Source: Streptomyces otsuchiensis (GTDB lineage: Bacteria > Actinomycetota > Actinomycetes > Streptomycetales > Streptomycetaceae). Taken from it: DNA of 34,548 nt. The position numbers and the translations under genes were made by a program. Numbering within the stretch: the stretch's first letter is position 1; each line of letters starts with the position of its first letter. The notes beneath the pieces are model-generated. The model did not search any database. It was not told where the DNA came from and saw only the letters and a list, made by a program, of their open reading frames with translations. Of the stretch, positions 1 through 6,891 are shown piece after piece. Location of the stretch: NCBI RefSeq assembly GCF_004305975.1, contig NZ_BHZI01000020.1, positions 1 through 34,548 of the forward strand, read 5' to 3'.

Positions 1-2070
1 GTCGGCCTGGCCGAGGGCGAGTTGGGCGTCGCCCAGGTAGAGCAGCCAGAAGCCTTCGGGGGCGTGGTCGCGGAGTGCCAGCCCGATCTCGACGGCCTCC
101 TCGGCTGCTTCCAGCGCGGCGTGGGTGTCACCGCGTTCGAGCAGGAGGGCGCTGCGCATGCGCAGGACGTTGCCCACGCTGCGCTGGTTGCCGGCTTGCC
201 GGTGGAGCTCCAGCGCCTCGTCGAGCGGGGCGGCCGCCTCGTCGATCCGTCCCGCCTCCAGCAGCGCCTCGGCCAGATTGGCCCGCGCCACCGCCTCCCA
301 GTGCGCGTCACCGAGGGCGCGAAAGATCTCTGCTGAATCGCTGAGACGAGACTCCGCGTCCGTCAGCCGACGGGAGCGGAGGTCGATCAGAGCCAGGGCA
401 TTGAGCGCGGACGCCTCGCCCTCGCGGATTCCGAGTTCACGCCAGATCGTCAGAGCTTCCGCGTTGAACCGTTCCGCCGTCCGGTGCTCGTTGATGCCGC
501 GGAGTGAGAGGCCCATGGTCTCCAGCAGGCCGGCCTCTCCCACGCGGTCGCCCAGGCGGCGTGCCGCACGGAGACCGACCTCGGCCGTGGCCAGCCACTC
601 CGTCTCCGGTGCGGACGGGCCTCGCGTGCTCCAGAGCACCGCGGCAAGCTGCCAGGCCTGCCGGTCCATCCGGGCTTTCTCGGCGGCACTCACGGCGGCC
701 ATCAGGTTGCGCTGCTCCCGTTCGCACCAGTCCATCGCCTGGTCGTAGTCCGAGAAGGTCTGAGGAGTCACGGCTTCGTCCGGGGGCCCGAGGCCGATCT
801 GCTCTTCCGGGGCACGCCATTTCCGTGCGTTGTCCGCGGTGAACAGGTACCAGTCGACGACTCGGCGGAGTGCCGCCGTGCGACCGTCCGCGGTTTCGTG
901 GGTGCGGGCTGTCTCGTGGGCGTAGGCACGCAGCAGGTCGTGGAACTCGAACCGGTCCGGAGCCGTCTGCTCCAGCAGGTGGGCGCCGACCAGATCGTCG
1001 AGAAGCCGGCGCGCGTGGCGGGTGTTGACGTCCGCGAGTGCGGTCACGGCCCCGAGTCCTATGTCCGACCCCGGGTGCGTCCCGAGAAGCCGGAAGAGGC
1101 GTGCGCTGTCCGGGGACAGCGCACGGTAGGACCACGCGAACACGGACCGCACGGCCTCACTGTCCTGTCCGCCGCCCGTGCTCAGGGCGTCCCAGAGCGC
1201 TGACTCGTCACGCAGTTGTTCGATGAGGTCATCCAGATCCATGTAGGGGTGGCTCGCGGCGCGTTCCGCGGCGACGCGCAGCGCGAGCGGTAGATGGGCG
1301 CAGAGGCGGGCCAGCTCGGCGATCTTCTCGGTGGCGTCCTCCGTGCGGTAGCCGGAGGTGACGGCACGGATCAGCGCGACGGCCTCCGGCTCCGGGAGCG
1401 TGCCCAGCGTGATGCGACGCGCGCCGTCGTGGACTGCCAGACCGGACATGCGGCTGCGGCTGGTCACCAGCACCAGACAGCCCGGGTGGCCCGGCAGGAG
1501 CGGTCTGATCTGGGCGGCCGATGCCGCGTTGTCGAGGACGATGAGCATGCTCCGGCCGGCCAGAACGCTCCGGAACAGCGCCGCGGCGGAGTCGGCATCC
1601 GCGGGCACGCGCTCGGTGGACACGCCCAGCGCCGTGAGGAAGCCGTACAGAGCCGCCCAGGTGGTGACCGCCTGGCCCGGGTCGTAGCCGCGGAGGTTCA
1701 CATAGAGCTGCCCCTCGGGGAAACGGGCTTTGGCCCGGTGAGCCCAGTGCAGGGCGAGCGCGGTCTTACCCGCCCCGGCCGTGCCGGCGATCACGCAGAC
1801 GTCCACTACCGTCGTGTCGCCGTCCTCGGTGGCGAGGATGGCGTTGAGGTGTCGGAGTTCGGACGTCCTGTTGACGAAACCGCGTATGTCACGGGGGAGT
1901 TGCTGCGGCGTCCAGTGAGCGGCCGGAGGCTCCGGTGACAACGACGGCTGGTGGAAGTGGATGCCGCCGCTGACCCGGCCCGCCTGTACGACGTCCCGGG
2001 AGGTGCCGCCTCCGATCTCGTTGGCCTTCGCTTCCTCCGTCGGCCCGCCGGAGTCCTGTGCGTCACTCAT
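1..2070 (-). CDS. STAND (NB-ARC) ATPase with helical repeats, partial
   Basis: The frame is open from an ATG at 2070 to the left edge (690 codons); the C-terminus is outside the window. Residues 24-42 read SRDVVQAGRVSGGIHFHQP, a short glycine- and valine-rich motif before the ATPase. The NB-ARC core has Walker A GTAGAGKT at 96-103, hydrophobic-D Walker B (MLIVLDN) near 175-181, and an LPLAL motif near 260-264. From about residue 420 the protein is alpha-helical with TPR-like A/L/E repeats. STAND proteins are nucleotide-driven switches that oligomerise on sensing a ligand; Streptomyces relatives include AfsR-like regulators and NLR-like defence proteins. No DNA-binding domain is seen at the N-terminus, so a classical SARP regulator is unlikely. 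The start directly abuts the TAG of the DUF6879 gene, so translation is probably coupled. The ligand and output are unknown. Confidence 0.85.
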   Translation of the reverse strand, partial: MSDAQDSGGPTEEAKANEIGGGTSRDVVQAGRVSGGIHFHQPSLSPEPPAAHWTPQQLPRDIRGFVNRTSELRHLNAILATEDGDTTVVDVCVIAGTAGAGKTALALHWAHRAKARFPEGQLYVNLRGYDPGQAVTTWAALYGFLTALGVSTERVPADADSAAALFRSVLAGRSMLIVLDNAASAAQIRPLLPGHPGCLVLVTSRSRMSGLAVHDGARRITLGTLPEPEAVALIRAVTSGYRTEDATEKIAELARLCAHLPLALRVAAERAASHPYMDLDDLIEQLRDESALWDALSTGGGQDSEAVRSVFAWSYRALSPDSARLFRLLGTHPGSDIGLGAVTALADVNTRHARRLLDDLVGAHLLEQTAPDRFEFHDLLRAYAHETARTHETADGRTAALRRVVDWYLFTADNARKWRAPEEQIGLGPPDEAVTPQTFSDYDQAMDWCEREQRNLMAAVSAAEKARMDRQAWQLAAVLWSTRGPSAPETEWLATAEVGLRAARRLGDRVGEAGLLETMGLSLRGINEHRTAERFNAEALTIWRELGIREGEASALNALALIDLRSRRLTDAESRLSDSAEIFRALGDAHWEAVARANLAEALLEAGRIDEAAAPLDEALELHRQAGNQRSVGNVLRMRSALLLERGDTHAALEAAEEAVEIGLALRDHAPEGFWLLYLGDAQLALGQAD

Positions 2071-2715
2071 CTATCGCGCACTCGTGTTCGGCGGAGGCAG
2101 GTGGGCGACCTCGCGGTCGAAGAATGACAGCACGTCCTCGCCCGAGTGGTAGAGGTCCCGGATGAAACCGCCCCAGCGAGCGACCGTCGCCGTGCTCGTG
2201 AACCGCGTCGCTCCGTCCAGCGCCCCCCGGTCGTCGTAGGCGACCTGGTAGAGCGCACGGTCGCCGAGGACCACGACCTCCGGCAGGGCGCCCGCGGTCT
2301 CGAGGTCACCCAGCGCTTCGGCGGCTACGACGCGGATGTGGTTACCGGCTGCCGCCTGTACGCGGAACGAGTGCAGTTCCCACTGCAGGTAGGGCGTGAG
2401 CGGCTTCTCCACGACACGCACCCGGTGGAACGGAGTGCCGCGTTCCCGGTCCTGCGCGGTCTCCTCCGCCAGGTCGGCGAAGCACTCCTGGTGCTGACGC
2501 AGGGCGTCCTCCCAGCGGCCGGCCCGGAAGGACCGCCAGGAGTCGCCTTCGTCCTCGAACTCCTGGGCTCGCTCGAACTTCCAGGACTGCTGGTGGCGCA
2601 GCCCTGCCTGGACGGCCCGGAACTCCCGGCGATAGGCGTCGGTCGTCAGCCGTTCGCCTTCGGACGGGGGCAGGAGCAGCCGTCCCGCGTCGGCCCAGCC
2701 GGCGTGCTCAGTCAT
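2071..2715 (-). CDS. DUF6879 family protein
   Basis: This 214-aa soluble protein starts with ATG at 2715, 8 bp inside the end of the upstream 89-aa gene, and stops immediately before the STAND gene. Family-type segments are visible: WKFERAQEFEDEGDSW near the N-terminal third, RVRVVEKPLTPYLQWELHSF in the middle, and a PEVVVLGD...LYQVAYDDRG stretch toward the C-terminus. I recognise this as the DUF6879 pattern, abundant in Streptomyces and often encoded beside helix-turn-helix/DUF397 regulator pairs. Its biochemical function is not established. No membrane segment or signal peptide is present. The tight gene overlaps suggest it works with the 89-aa protein and the STAND ATPase. Confidence 0.8.
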   Translation of the reverse strand: MTEHAGWADAGRLLLPPSEGERLTTDAYRREFRAVQAGLRHQQSWKFERAQEFEDEGDSWRSFRAGRWEDALRQHQECFADLAEETAQDRERGTPFHRVRVVEKPLTPYLQWELHSFRVQAAAGNHIRVVAAEALGDLETAGALPEVVVLGDRALYQVAYDDRGALDGATRFTSTATVARWGGFIRDLYHSGEDVLSFFDREVAHLPPPNTSAR

Positions 2716-2977
2716 CGGCGATGTCCGGCTTCGCCGATCGCAGCATGGTGCCCGGGACGACGACGAGTCGCTCGTCGGTCGCGATGGTGACGTCCGGCGG
2801 GAGCCGGGCGGCGTAGGAGTCGGTGAGGTCACGGCCGATGACGGCGATGTCCCCGTTGTCCAGCTCCCAGATGTCCGGGCAGCCGTCGCGGCCGTTGGTG
2901 CTGCCGAGCTGTGCGGCGGACATCCCGAGCCGCCGCGCGAACCCCGCGGACGGATCGGCTTCCCACGGACGATCCAC
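2708..2977 (-). CDS. small conserved hypothetical protein upstream of DUF6879
   Basis: This is an 89-aa protein with a GTG start at 2977, preceded by a GGGAGGGG ribosome site about nine bases upstream; an in-frame TGA just upstream rules out a longer form. The N-terminal third (GFARRLGMSAAQLG) is helical. It is followed by a compact, probably beta-rich part (DIWELDNGDIAVIGRDLTD, then DERLVVVPGTMLRSAKPDI). Similar small proteins beside DUF6879 genes are common in Streptomyces genomes as I recall them, but I know of no function. It is the first gene of the unit and overlaps the next gene by 8 bp. A role as partner or regulator of the DUF6879 protein is inference from position only. Confidence 0.7.
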   Translation of the reverse strand: MDRPWEADPSAGFARRLGMSAAQLGSTNGRDGCPDIWELDNGDIAVIGRDLTDSYAARLPPDVTIATDERLVVVPGTMLRSAKPDIADD

Positions 2978-3010
2978 GACGCATCACCCCTCCCGTGCAG
3001 TCGACTACCC

Positions 3011-3016
3011 ATTGTA
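3011..3016 (-). promoter_or_regulatory. predicted -10 element of the STAND/DUF6879 unit
   Basis: Read on the minus strand this is TACAAT, a good -10 hexamer about 34 bases before the GTG of the 89-aa gene, which leaves a leader of roughly 27 nt with a strong ribosome site. No convincing -35 is visible. The hexamer sits inside an inverted repeat CCCAT-N7-ATGGG (3008-3024), a possible operator. Confidence 0.4.
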
Positions 3017-3104
3017 GTGATGGGTGTCACTCCCAGCGCAGGGTCGTTCAGGTCAGTTTCGCGTCGGAGAGCGGCGGCGGAGCGGCGCGGGTGGAGGGGG
3101 AACG

Positions 3105-3150
3105 ACGGCGCCGTCGCCGTCCCCTGGCGGGGGGACGGCGACGGCGTCGT
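3105..3150 (-). terminator. strong hairpin terminator after the NlpC/P60 gene
   Basis: Arms 3105-3124 and 3131-3150 pair over 20 bp with one G-T wobble and a 6-nt loop. The hairpin lies about 105 bp past the stop of the minus-strand NlpC/P60 gene and before the STAND unit's promoter. There is no U-tract, which is usual for actinobacterial terminators. Confidence 0.65.
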
Positions 3151-3152
3151 GG

Positions 3153-3177
3153 CACCCGACGTTCGGGGCGTCGGGTG
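3153..3177 (-). terminator. second hairpin after the NlpC/P60 gene
   Basis: CACCCGACG at 3153-3161 pairs perfectly with CGTCGGGTG at 3169-3177 around a 7-nt loop. On the minus strand it is met just before the larger 3105-3150 hairpin, making a tandem terminator. Confidence 0.5.
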
Positions 3178-3254
3178 GTATCGGGACCGACGCGCGGGGC
3201 GCCGGGTGTGGTTCCGCTCGCGGCGGATCCGTTGGGAGGTTCCTCGGCCCGAGG

Positions 3255-4160
3255 TCAGCCGATGCGGACTGCGCCGGAGGGCTGGGAGTAGCTGAGGTCC
3301 TGCTCGACCACGCCGGTCGAGGGGTTCTGGGCGCCGACGAACCGGCCGCCGCCGACGTAGATCGCCACGTGGTAGGCGCTGCCGCGTCCGCCCCAGTAGA
3401 GGATGTCGCCGGGCTGCGCCTCGCTGACGGAGATCGCGGTGCCCATGCCGGACTGCTCCTGCGAGGTGCGCGGCAGGGAGATACCGGCGTTGGCGTAGGC
3501 GGCCTGGGTGAGGCCGGAGCAGTCCCAGGCGCCGGGGCCGGTGGCGCCGAGCTGGTAGGCGCCACCCACCTGGGAGCGGGCGAAGCCGACGATGCCGGAC
3601 CCGTTGCCGGGGGCGGCCGGGGCGGACTCCTGGGCGGCGGGCGCGGAGCTGTCCGAGGTGCCGGCGGACGCGCTGAGCGGGGCGCGTTCGCTGCTGCGGG
3701 AGGCGGCGGTGGCCTCTTCCGCGGCGCGGCGCTCGGCCTCCTCCTCGGCGGCGGCCTCGCGGGCCTCCTCCTCGGCGCGGGCCTGCTCGGCGGCACGCTC
3801 GCGCTCGGCCTTCTCCTCCTCCGCCTTCTGCTTGGCGGCGGCCTTCTCGGCACGCACCCAGGCGCGGGTGTGGGCGTTGTCGAGGTCGGCCGCGGAGATG
3901 TAGCGCTCGGTCGCCTCGGCGGCCCGGGCGGCGCCGGCGACGTGGACGGTGCTGAGGGTGGTGACCTCGCCGGTGACGACCGGCAGTTCGCCGGTGGCCT
4001 CGGTGGGCTTTTCGTCGGCCGGTGCTGCGCTCGCCGGGGCGGCGACCGCCATGGTGCCCAGCACGCCGGAGAGCACACCGCCGCGGAGCAGACGGACGGT
4101 GCGAGCCTGGCGCGGCTTGCGGTGCCGTCCGGCGGTACGAGTGGTGCGGATTGGGGACAT
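3255..4160 (-). CDS. secreted NlpC/P60 peptidoglycan endopeptidase
   Basis: This 301-aa protein starts at the ATG at 4160; a GTG at 4217 is in frame but would place 19 polar residues before the signal peptide. Residues about 22-46 form a signal peptide (arginine-rich n-region, LLRGGVLSGVLGTMAVAA core, ASAAPA cleavage region). Residues about 100-150 are an Ala/Glu/Arg-rich coiled coil, then a Ser/Ala/Pro linker, then a C-terminal NlpC/P60 domain (about 188-301) with catalytic Cys in WDCSGL (C214) and His in AYHVAIYVG (H264). Where many relatives have a third polar residue (IHA), this protein reads VGA. The family cleaves peptide stems (D-Glu to diaminopimelate) in cell-wall growth and division. 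The ribosome site is weak; TTGAGC and TGATAC further upstream might form a promoter, but the 15-bp spacing is poor. Confidence 0.9.
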   Translation of the reverse strand: MSPIRTTRTAGRHRKPRQARTVRLLRGGVLSGVLGTMAVAAPASAAPADEKPTEATGELPVVTGEVTTLSTVHVAGAARAAEATERYISAADLDNAHTRAWVRAEKAAAKQKAEEEKAERERAAEQARAEEEAREAAAEEEAERRAAEEATAASRSSERAPLSASAGTSDSSAPAAQESAPAAPGNGSGIVGFARSQVGGAYQLGATGPGAWDCSGLTQAAYANAGISLPRTSQEQSGMGTAISVSEAQPGDILYWGGRGSAYHVAIYVGGGRFVGAQNPSTGVVEQDLSYSQPSGAVRIG

Positions 4161-4615
4161 GGGCACCAGCCGTATCAAGCGCTGCCAACTGTGCTCAAGA
4201 AACGTGTAATGCGACACAAGTACCCATCACGCGCGGGGAGATGTCCCTTATGTCGCGCGTACGGCGTACGTCTCCGCTCGGAGCGCGCCGGCCGCGCGGG
4301 CTCGTGCGCTGGCGATTGTCCGAAATGGCCGTTGTTCGGGGAGGCTTAGCACGTGAGCCGACCCCCGGGCAATGGTGATCATCGACGGCCCGTCAGCTCG
4401 TGACGCAGCTCATAACCGGCGAAGGGTGCGATCTCAGTCAGCGGACGACCCGCCGGGCGGGTGTGCCGACACGGTCATCGTGATGCGCCGGTGACCCCGC
4501 GACCGTCGGCGCAGCCTCTCCGGTCGGTGTCCCCGCTCGCCGTTGCCGCCAACCGTCGCGCGCGCCGGATGCGACGCAGACCACAGCCACGCGGTGGGAT
4601 GCCCGCAACCCGTGC
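4161..4615. other. intergenic region with no recognised gene
   Basis: This 455-bp gap separates the hemC-like stop from the NlpC/P60 start. It is less GC-biased near 4200-4260. I see no convincing coding frame, tRNA or riboswitch. An imperfect GTGT/ACAC inverted repeat at about 4203-4219 lies upstream of the NlpC/P60 start and could be regulatory. No strong terminator for the hemC-like gene was found. Confidence 0.5.
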
Positions 4616-5578
4616 TCAGTGGGTGAGGTCGCCCATGATCTCCATCGCCCCGTCCGCGAGGAGGCGGTCGGCCACCCCGGTGCCGAGCGAGTCCGGGTCG
4701 GCACCATGCCCGTCGGCCTCCACCATGCGCTCGCCGTCGAGGGAGAAGACCCGGGCCCGCAGGGAGAGCGTGCCGTCGGTCATGGCGCGGCCCAGTGCCG
4801 CGATCGGGCTGTTGCAGTGACCGCGCAGCCGCCGCAGCAGCGCGCGCTCGGCCTCCGTCTCCCGCCGGGTGACCGGGTCGTCCAGCGGCCGGACCGCCGT
4901 CAGGGCCCGGGCGTCGTCCTCCCGGCACCGCACGACCAGCGTTCCCGCGCCGACGGCGGGCAGCATGGTGGCGGTCGGCAGCAGCTCCGCGATCCGGTCG
5001 GCCGCGCCGATCCGGGCCAGCCCGCAGGCGCCGAGGACCAGGGCGTCGTACTCGGCCGCGTCCAGGCGTTCCAGGCGGGAGTTGACGTTGCCGCGCACCG
5101 CGCGGGTGGACAGCGCCGGGTGGTGGCGCGCCAGCTGCGCCACCCGGCGCACGGCCGAGGTGCCCACCACCGCCCCGGGCGGGAGCCCGGGAAGTCCGGC
5201 CGGGCCGCCGCGGTCCCCGGCCCCGGGCGGCACGAGCCCGCTCCGCAGGACCAGCGCGTCGCGCGGCTCGTCCCGGGTCAGGTACGCCGCCAGCAGGGTG
5301 CCCGGCGCCGGGGGAACGTCACCGGGCAGGTCCTTGACGCAGTGCACCGCCACATCGACCTCGCCGCGCAGCAGGGCGTCGTCCAGCTCCCGGCTGAAGG
5401 CGCCCTTGCCGCCGAGCCGTGACAGGGAACCCGACCAGCGGTCGCCGGCGGTGGTGAACCCGACCGCCCCGGTTCTCAGCTCCGGCCGTGCCACGGCCAG
5501 CTCGCGGCGGACCCGCGCCACCTGCGCCATGGCCATCGGAGACGAACGGGACCCGATCCGGAGCACTTCGAGCGGCAT
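4616..5578 (-). CDS. hemC: porphobilinogen deaminase (hydroxymethylbilane synthase) paralogue
   Basis: This 320-aa protein matches HemC along its full length. It opens with LRIGSRSSPMAMAQVARVR, then GDRW...GKGAFSRELDDALL and AVHCVKDLP, followed by VGTSAVRR and RGNVNSRLERLD, and carries the cofactor-attachment cysteine in LRGHCNSPIAALG (C255). HemC condenses four porphobilinogens into hydroxymethylbilane on a dipyrromethane cofactor bound to that cysteine. Two segments differ from the usual forms: HC replaces HS before the KD, and GHCNSP replaces GGCQxP. No other heme genes are nearby, so this is probably a second, diverged HemC rather than the main hem-cluster copy; that point is inference. 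The ATG has no ribosome site, but a TAGCGT -10 lies six bases upstream, suggesting a leaderless mRNA. Confidence 0.88.
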   Translation of the reverse strand: MPLEVLRIGSRSSPMAMAQVARVRRELAVARPELRTGAVGFTTAGDRWSGSLSRLGGKGAFSRELDDALLRGEVDVAVHCVKDLPGDVPPAPGTLLAAYLTRDEPRDALVLRSGLVPPGAGDRGGPAGLPGLPPGAVVGTSAVRRVAQLARHHPALSTRAVRGNVNSRLERLDAAEYDALVLGACGLARIGAADRIAELLPTATMLPAVGAGTLVVRCREDDARALTAVRPLDDPVTRRETEAERALLRRLRGHCNSPIAALGRAMTDGTLSLRARVFSLDGERMVEADGHGADPDSLGTGVADRLLADGAMEIMGDLTH

Positions 5579-5584
5579 GCGGCC

Positions 5585-5590
5585 ACGCTA
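5585..5590 (-). promoter_or_regulatory. predicted -10 for a leaderless hemC-like mRNA
   Basis: On the minus strand the hexamer is TAGCGT, fitting TAGNNT. Exactly six bases separate it from the ATG at 5578, which puts the expected +1 on the A of the start codon. The -35 region (TTCCCC-like) is weak. Confidence 0.55.
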
Positions 5591-5679
5591 GTGACGCGGC
5601 TCCGCGCGGGGAACGCAGAACGGACGTGCAGGGGGTGGTGCCCAGCGCCGGCCCGGCCCGGGTCCGGGAGGCGGTCGTG

Positions 5680-6585
5680 TCAGCGGCCCAGTTCCCGGGA
5701 GATGCGGCCGAGCTGCTCCAGCCGCTGCTCCAGCGTCGGGTGCGAGGAGAGCAGCCGGCTGAAGGACTGGCCGGAGAAGGCCGGGGCGAAGAAGAAGGCG
5801 TTGAAGGGCTCCGCCTGCCGCAGATCCCGGGTCGGGATCTGCGCCATCTGGCTGCTGACCTTGGTCAGTGCCGACGCCAGCGCGGAGGGCTTGCCGGTCA
5901 GCAGCGCCGCCCCGCGGTCGGCGGAGAGCTCCCGGTAGCGCGAGAGGAGCCGGGTCAGCAGGAAGCTGATCGCGTACACCACGGCGCTGACCAGCGGAAT
6001 GATCAGGAAGAGCAGCTGCGCCTGGTTGTTGTTGCCGCCACGGCCGCCGCGCATCATGCCGCTCCACAGGGCCATCCGCGTGACCGTGCCCGCCAGCACC
6101 CCGAGGAAGGAGGCGAACGTCATCACGGCGACATCGCGGTGCGCGACGTGGGACAGCTCGTGCGCCAGGACGCCCTCCAGCTCCTCCGGCTCCAGGCGGC
6201 GCAGCAGGCCGGTCGTCGCGCAGACCAGGGCCTTCTTCTGGCTGCGGCCGGTGGCGAAGGCGTTGGGGACATCGGTGTCGGCGATGGCGACCCGGGGCTT
6301 GGGCAAGTCGGAGAGGGCGCAGAGCCGGTCGATGGCGGCGTGCAGTTCGGGCGCCTGCTGGGGCGTGACCTCCTTGGCGCCCATGCTGTACGCGGCGATC
6401 TTGTCGCTGAACCAGAACTGGGCGATGAAGAGGCCACCGGTGAAGACCAGCACGAACGGCCAGGCGCTCTGGAACGCGGCCAGCAGAACGCCCACCAGCA
6501 CCACGTAGAGCAGACCGATGAAGAACATGGTGGTGACCATGCGGCTGGTGAGGCCGCGGTCGGGTGCGTAGCGCGTGCGGGTCAT
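5680..6585 (-). CDS. htpX: HtpX membrane zinc metalloprotease
   Basis: This 301-aa protein has the M48/HtpX layout. Two N-terminal membrane segments (about 18-38 and 42-60) precede the zinc-protease motif HELSH (H142, E143, H146), a third membrane segment about 192-212, and the downstream zinc ligand in RELSADR (E219). HtpX degrades damaged or misassembled membrane proteins, with its catalytic domain in the cytoplasm, alongside FtsH in membrane quality control. Translation starts at ATG 6585 with GGAGG eight bases upstream. PspAB, its usual actinobacterial companion, lies upstream on the same strand 306 bp away. A TAAGGT -10 and paired GACGTC sites upstream suggest htpX has its own promoter. 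Confidence 0.93.
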   Translation of the reverse strand: MTRTRYAPDRGLTSRMVTTMFFIGLLYVVLVGVLLAAFQSAWPFVLVFTGGLFIAQFWFSDKIAAYSMGAKEVTPQQAPELHAAIDRLCALSDLPKPRVAIADTDVPNAFATGRSQKKALVCATTGLLRRLEPEELEGVLAHELSHVAHRDVAVMTFASFLGVLAGTVTRMALWSGMMRGGRGGNNNQAQLLFLIIPLVSAVVYAISFLLTRLLSRYRELSADRGAALLTGKPSALASALTKVSSQMAQIPTRDLRQAEPFNAFFFAPAFSGQSFSRLLSSHPTLEQRLEQLGRISRELGR

Positions 6586-6606
6586 GGTTCTCGCCTCCTG
6601 CTTCGG

Positions 6607-6637
6607 ACCTTACGCCCGGAGACGTCGGAGTGACGTC
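6607..6637 (-). promoter_or_regulatory. predicted htpX promoter with paired GACGTC sites
   Basis: On the minus strand a TAAGGT -10 (6607-6612) lies 21 bases before the htpX ATG. Immediately upstream are two GACGTC palindromes (6621-6626 and 6632-6637), 11 bp apart centre to centre, one helical turn. The outer one is part of TGACGTCA. They fall between the -10 and -35 regions, where a repressor or activator could act. The binding protein is unknown. Confidence 0.35.
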
Positions 6638-6785
6638 AGTCCCGGGTCGGAACGCGGGTGTGCCGGGTTCGGCCCCGGGGAGGAGGCGCCGCCTCGCAGG
6701 TGGGGGTGCCGCCGCCCGTCGTTCCTTCGCGCTCCCTGCCCGGTGCGGCCGGGCGCATGCGGGTGGGTGGCGCAGCCCACGGTCG

Positions 6786-6838
6786 GCACAGAGAGCACTA
6801 GAGAGCACAGAGAGAACGGAGGGCACAGAGGCACAGCG
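6786..6838. repeat. short GCACAGAG direct-repeat cluster
   Basis: Three exact GCACAGAG copies start at 6786, 6805 and 6823 (spacings 19 and 18 bp), followed by one variant at 6831. The patch is purine-rich on the plus strand and stands out from its very GC-rich surroundings. It would appear as CUCUGUGC repeats in any transcript running from pspAB toward htpX. Confidence 0.55.
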
Positions 6839-6891
6839 GCGGGGTTCGTGACGGCGAGCGGTACCGCGGCGCCGCTTCCGTCCGTCGGGCG

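Larger units (their letters stand above)
6586..6891. other. htpX-pspAB intergenic region with GCACAGAG repeats
   Basis: This 306-bp gap holds no convincing gene. It contains the htpX promoter region at its left end and, at 6786-6838, a purine-rich lower-GC patch with copies of GCACAGAG at 6786, 6805 and 6823, a variant GCACAGCG at 6831, and AGAGAGCAC twice (6790, 6800). Confidence 0.5.

Noticed and set aside
2071-4188. A 705-codon minus-strand frame across DUF6879, the 89-aa gene and NlpC/P60
   Set aside because: Only its last 214 codons (the DUF6879 gene) look like protein. The rest is an Arg/Pro-rich shadow of NlpC/P60 read through the terminator hairpins.
3024-4349. A 441-codon plus-strand frame opposite NlpC/P60
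   Set aside because: Gly/Ala repeats mirror the Ala/Glu coiled coil on the other strand; there are no motifs, and the minus strand encodes a clear signal peptide and peptidase domain.
4161-4615. Possible ydaO (c-di-AMP) riboswitch before the NlpC/P60 gene
   Set aside because: Such leaders precede some Streptomyces wall-hydrolase genes, but the conserved ydaO core blocks are not present here.
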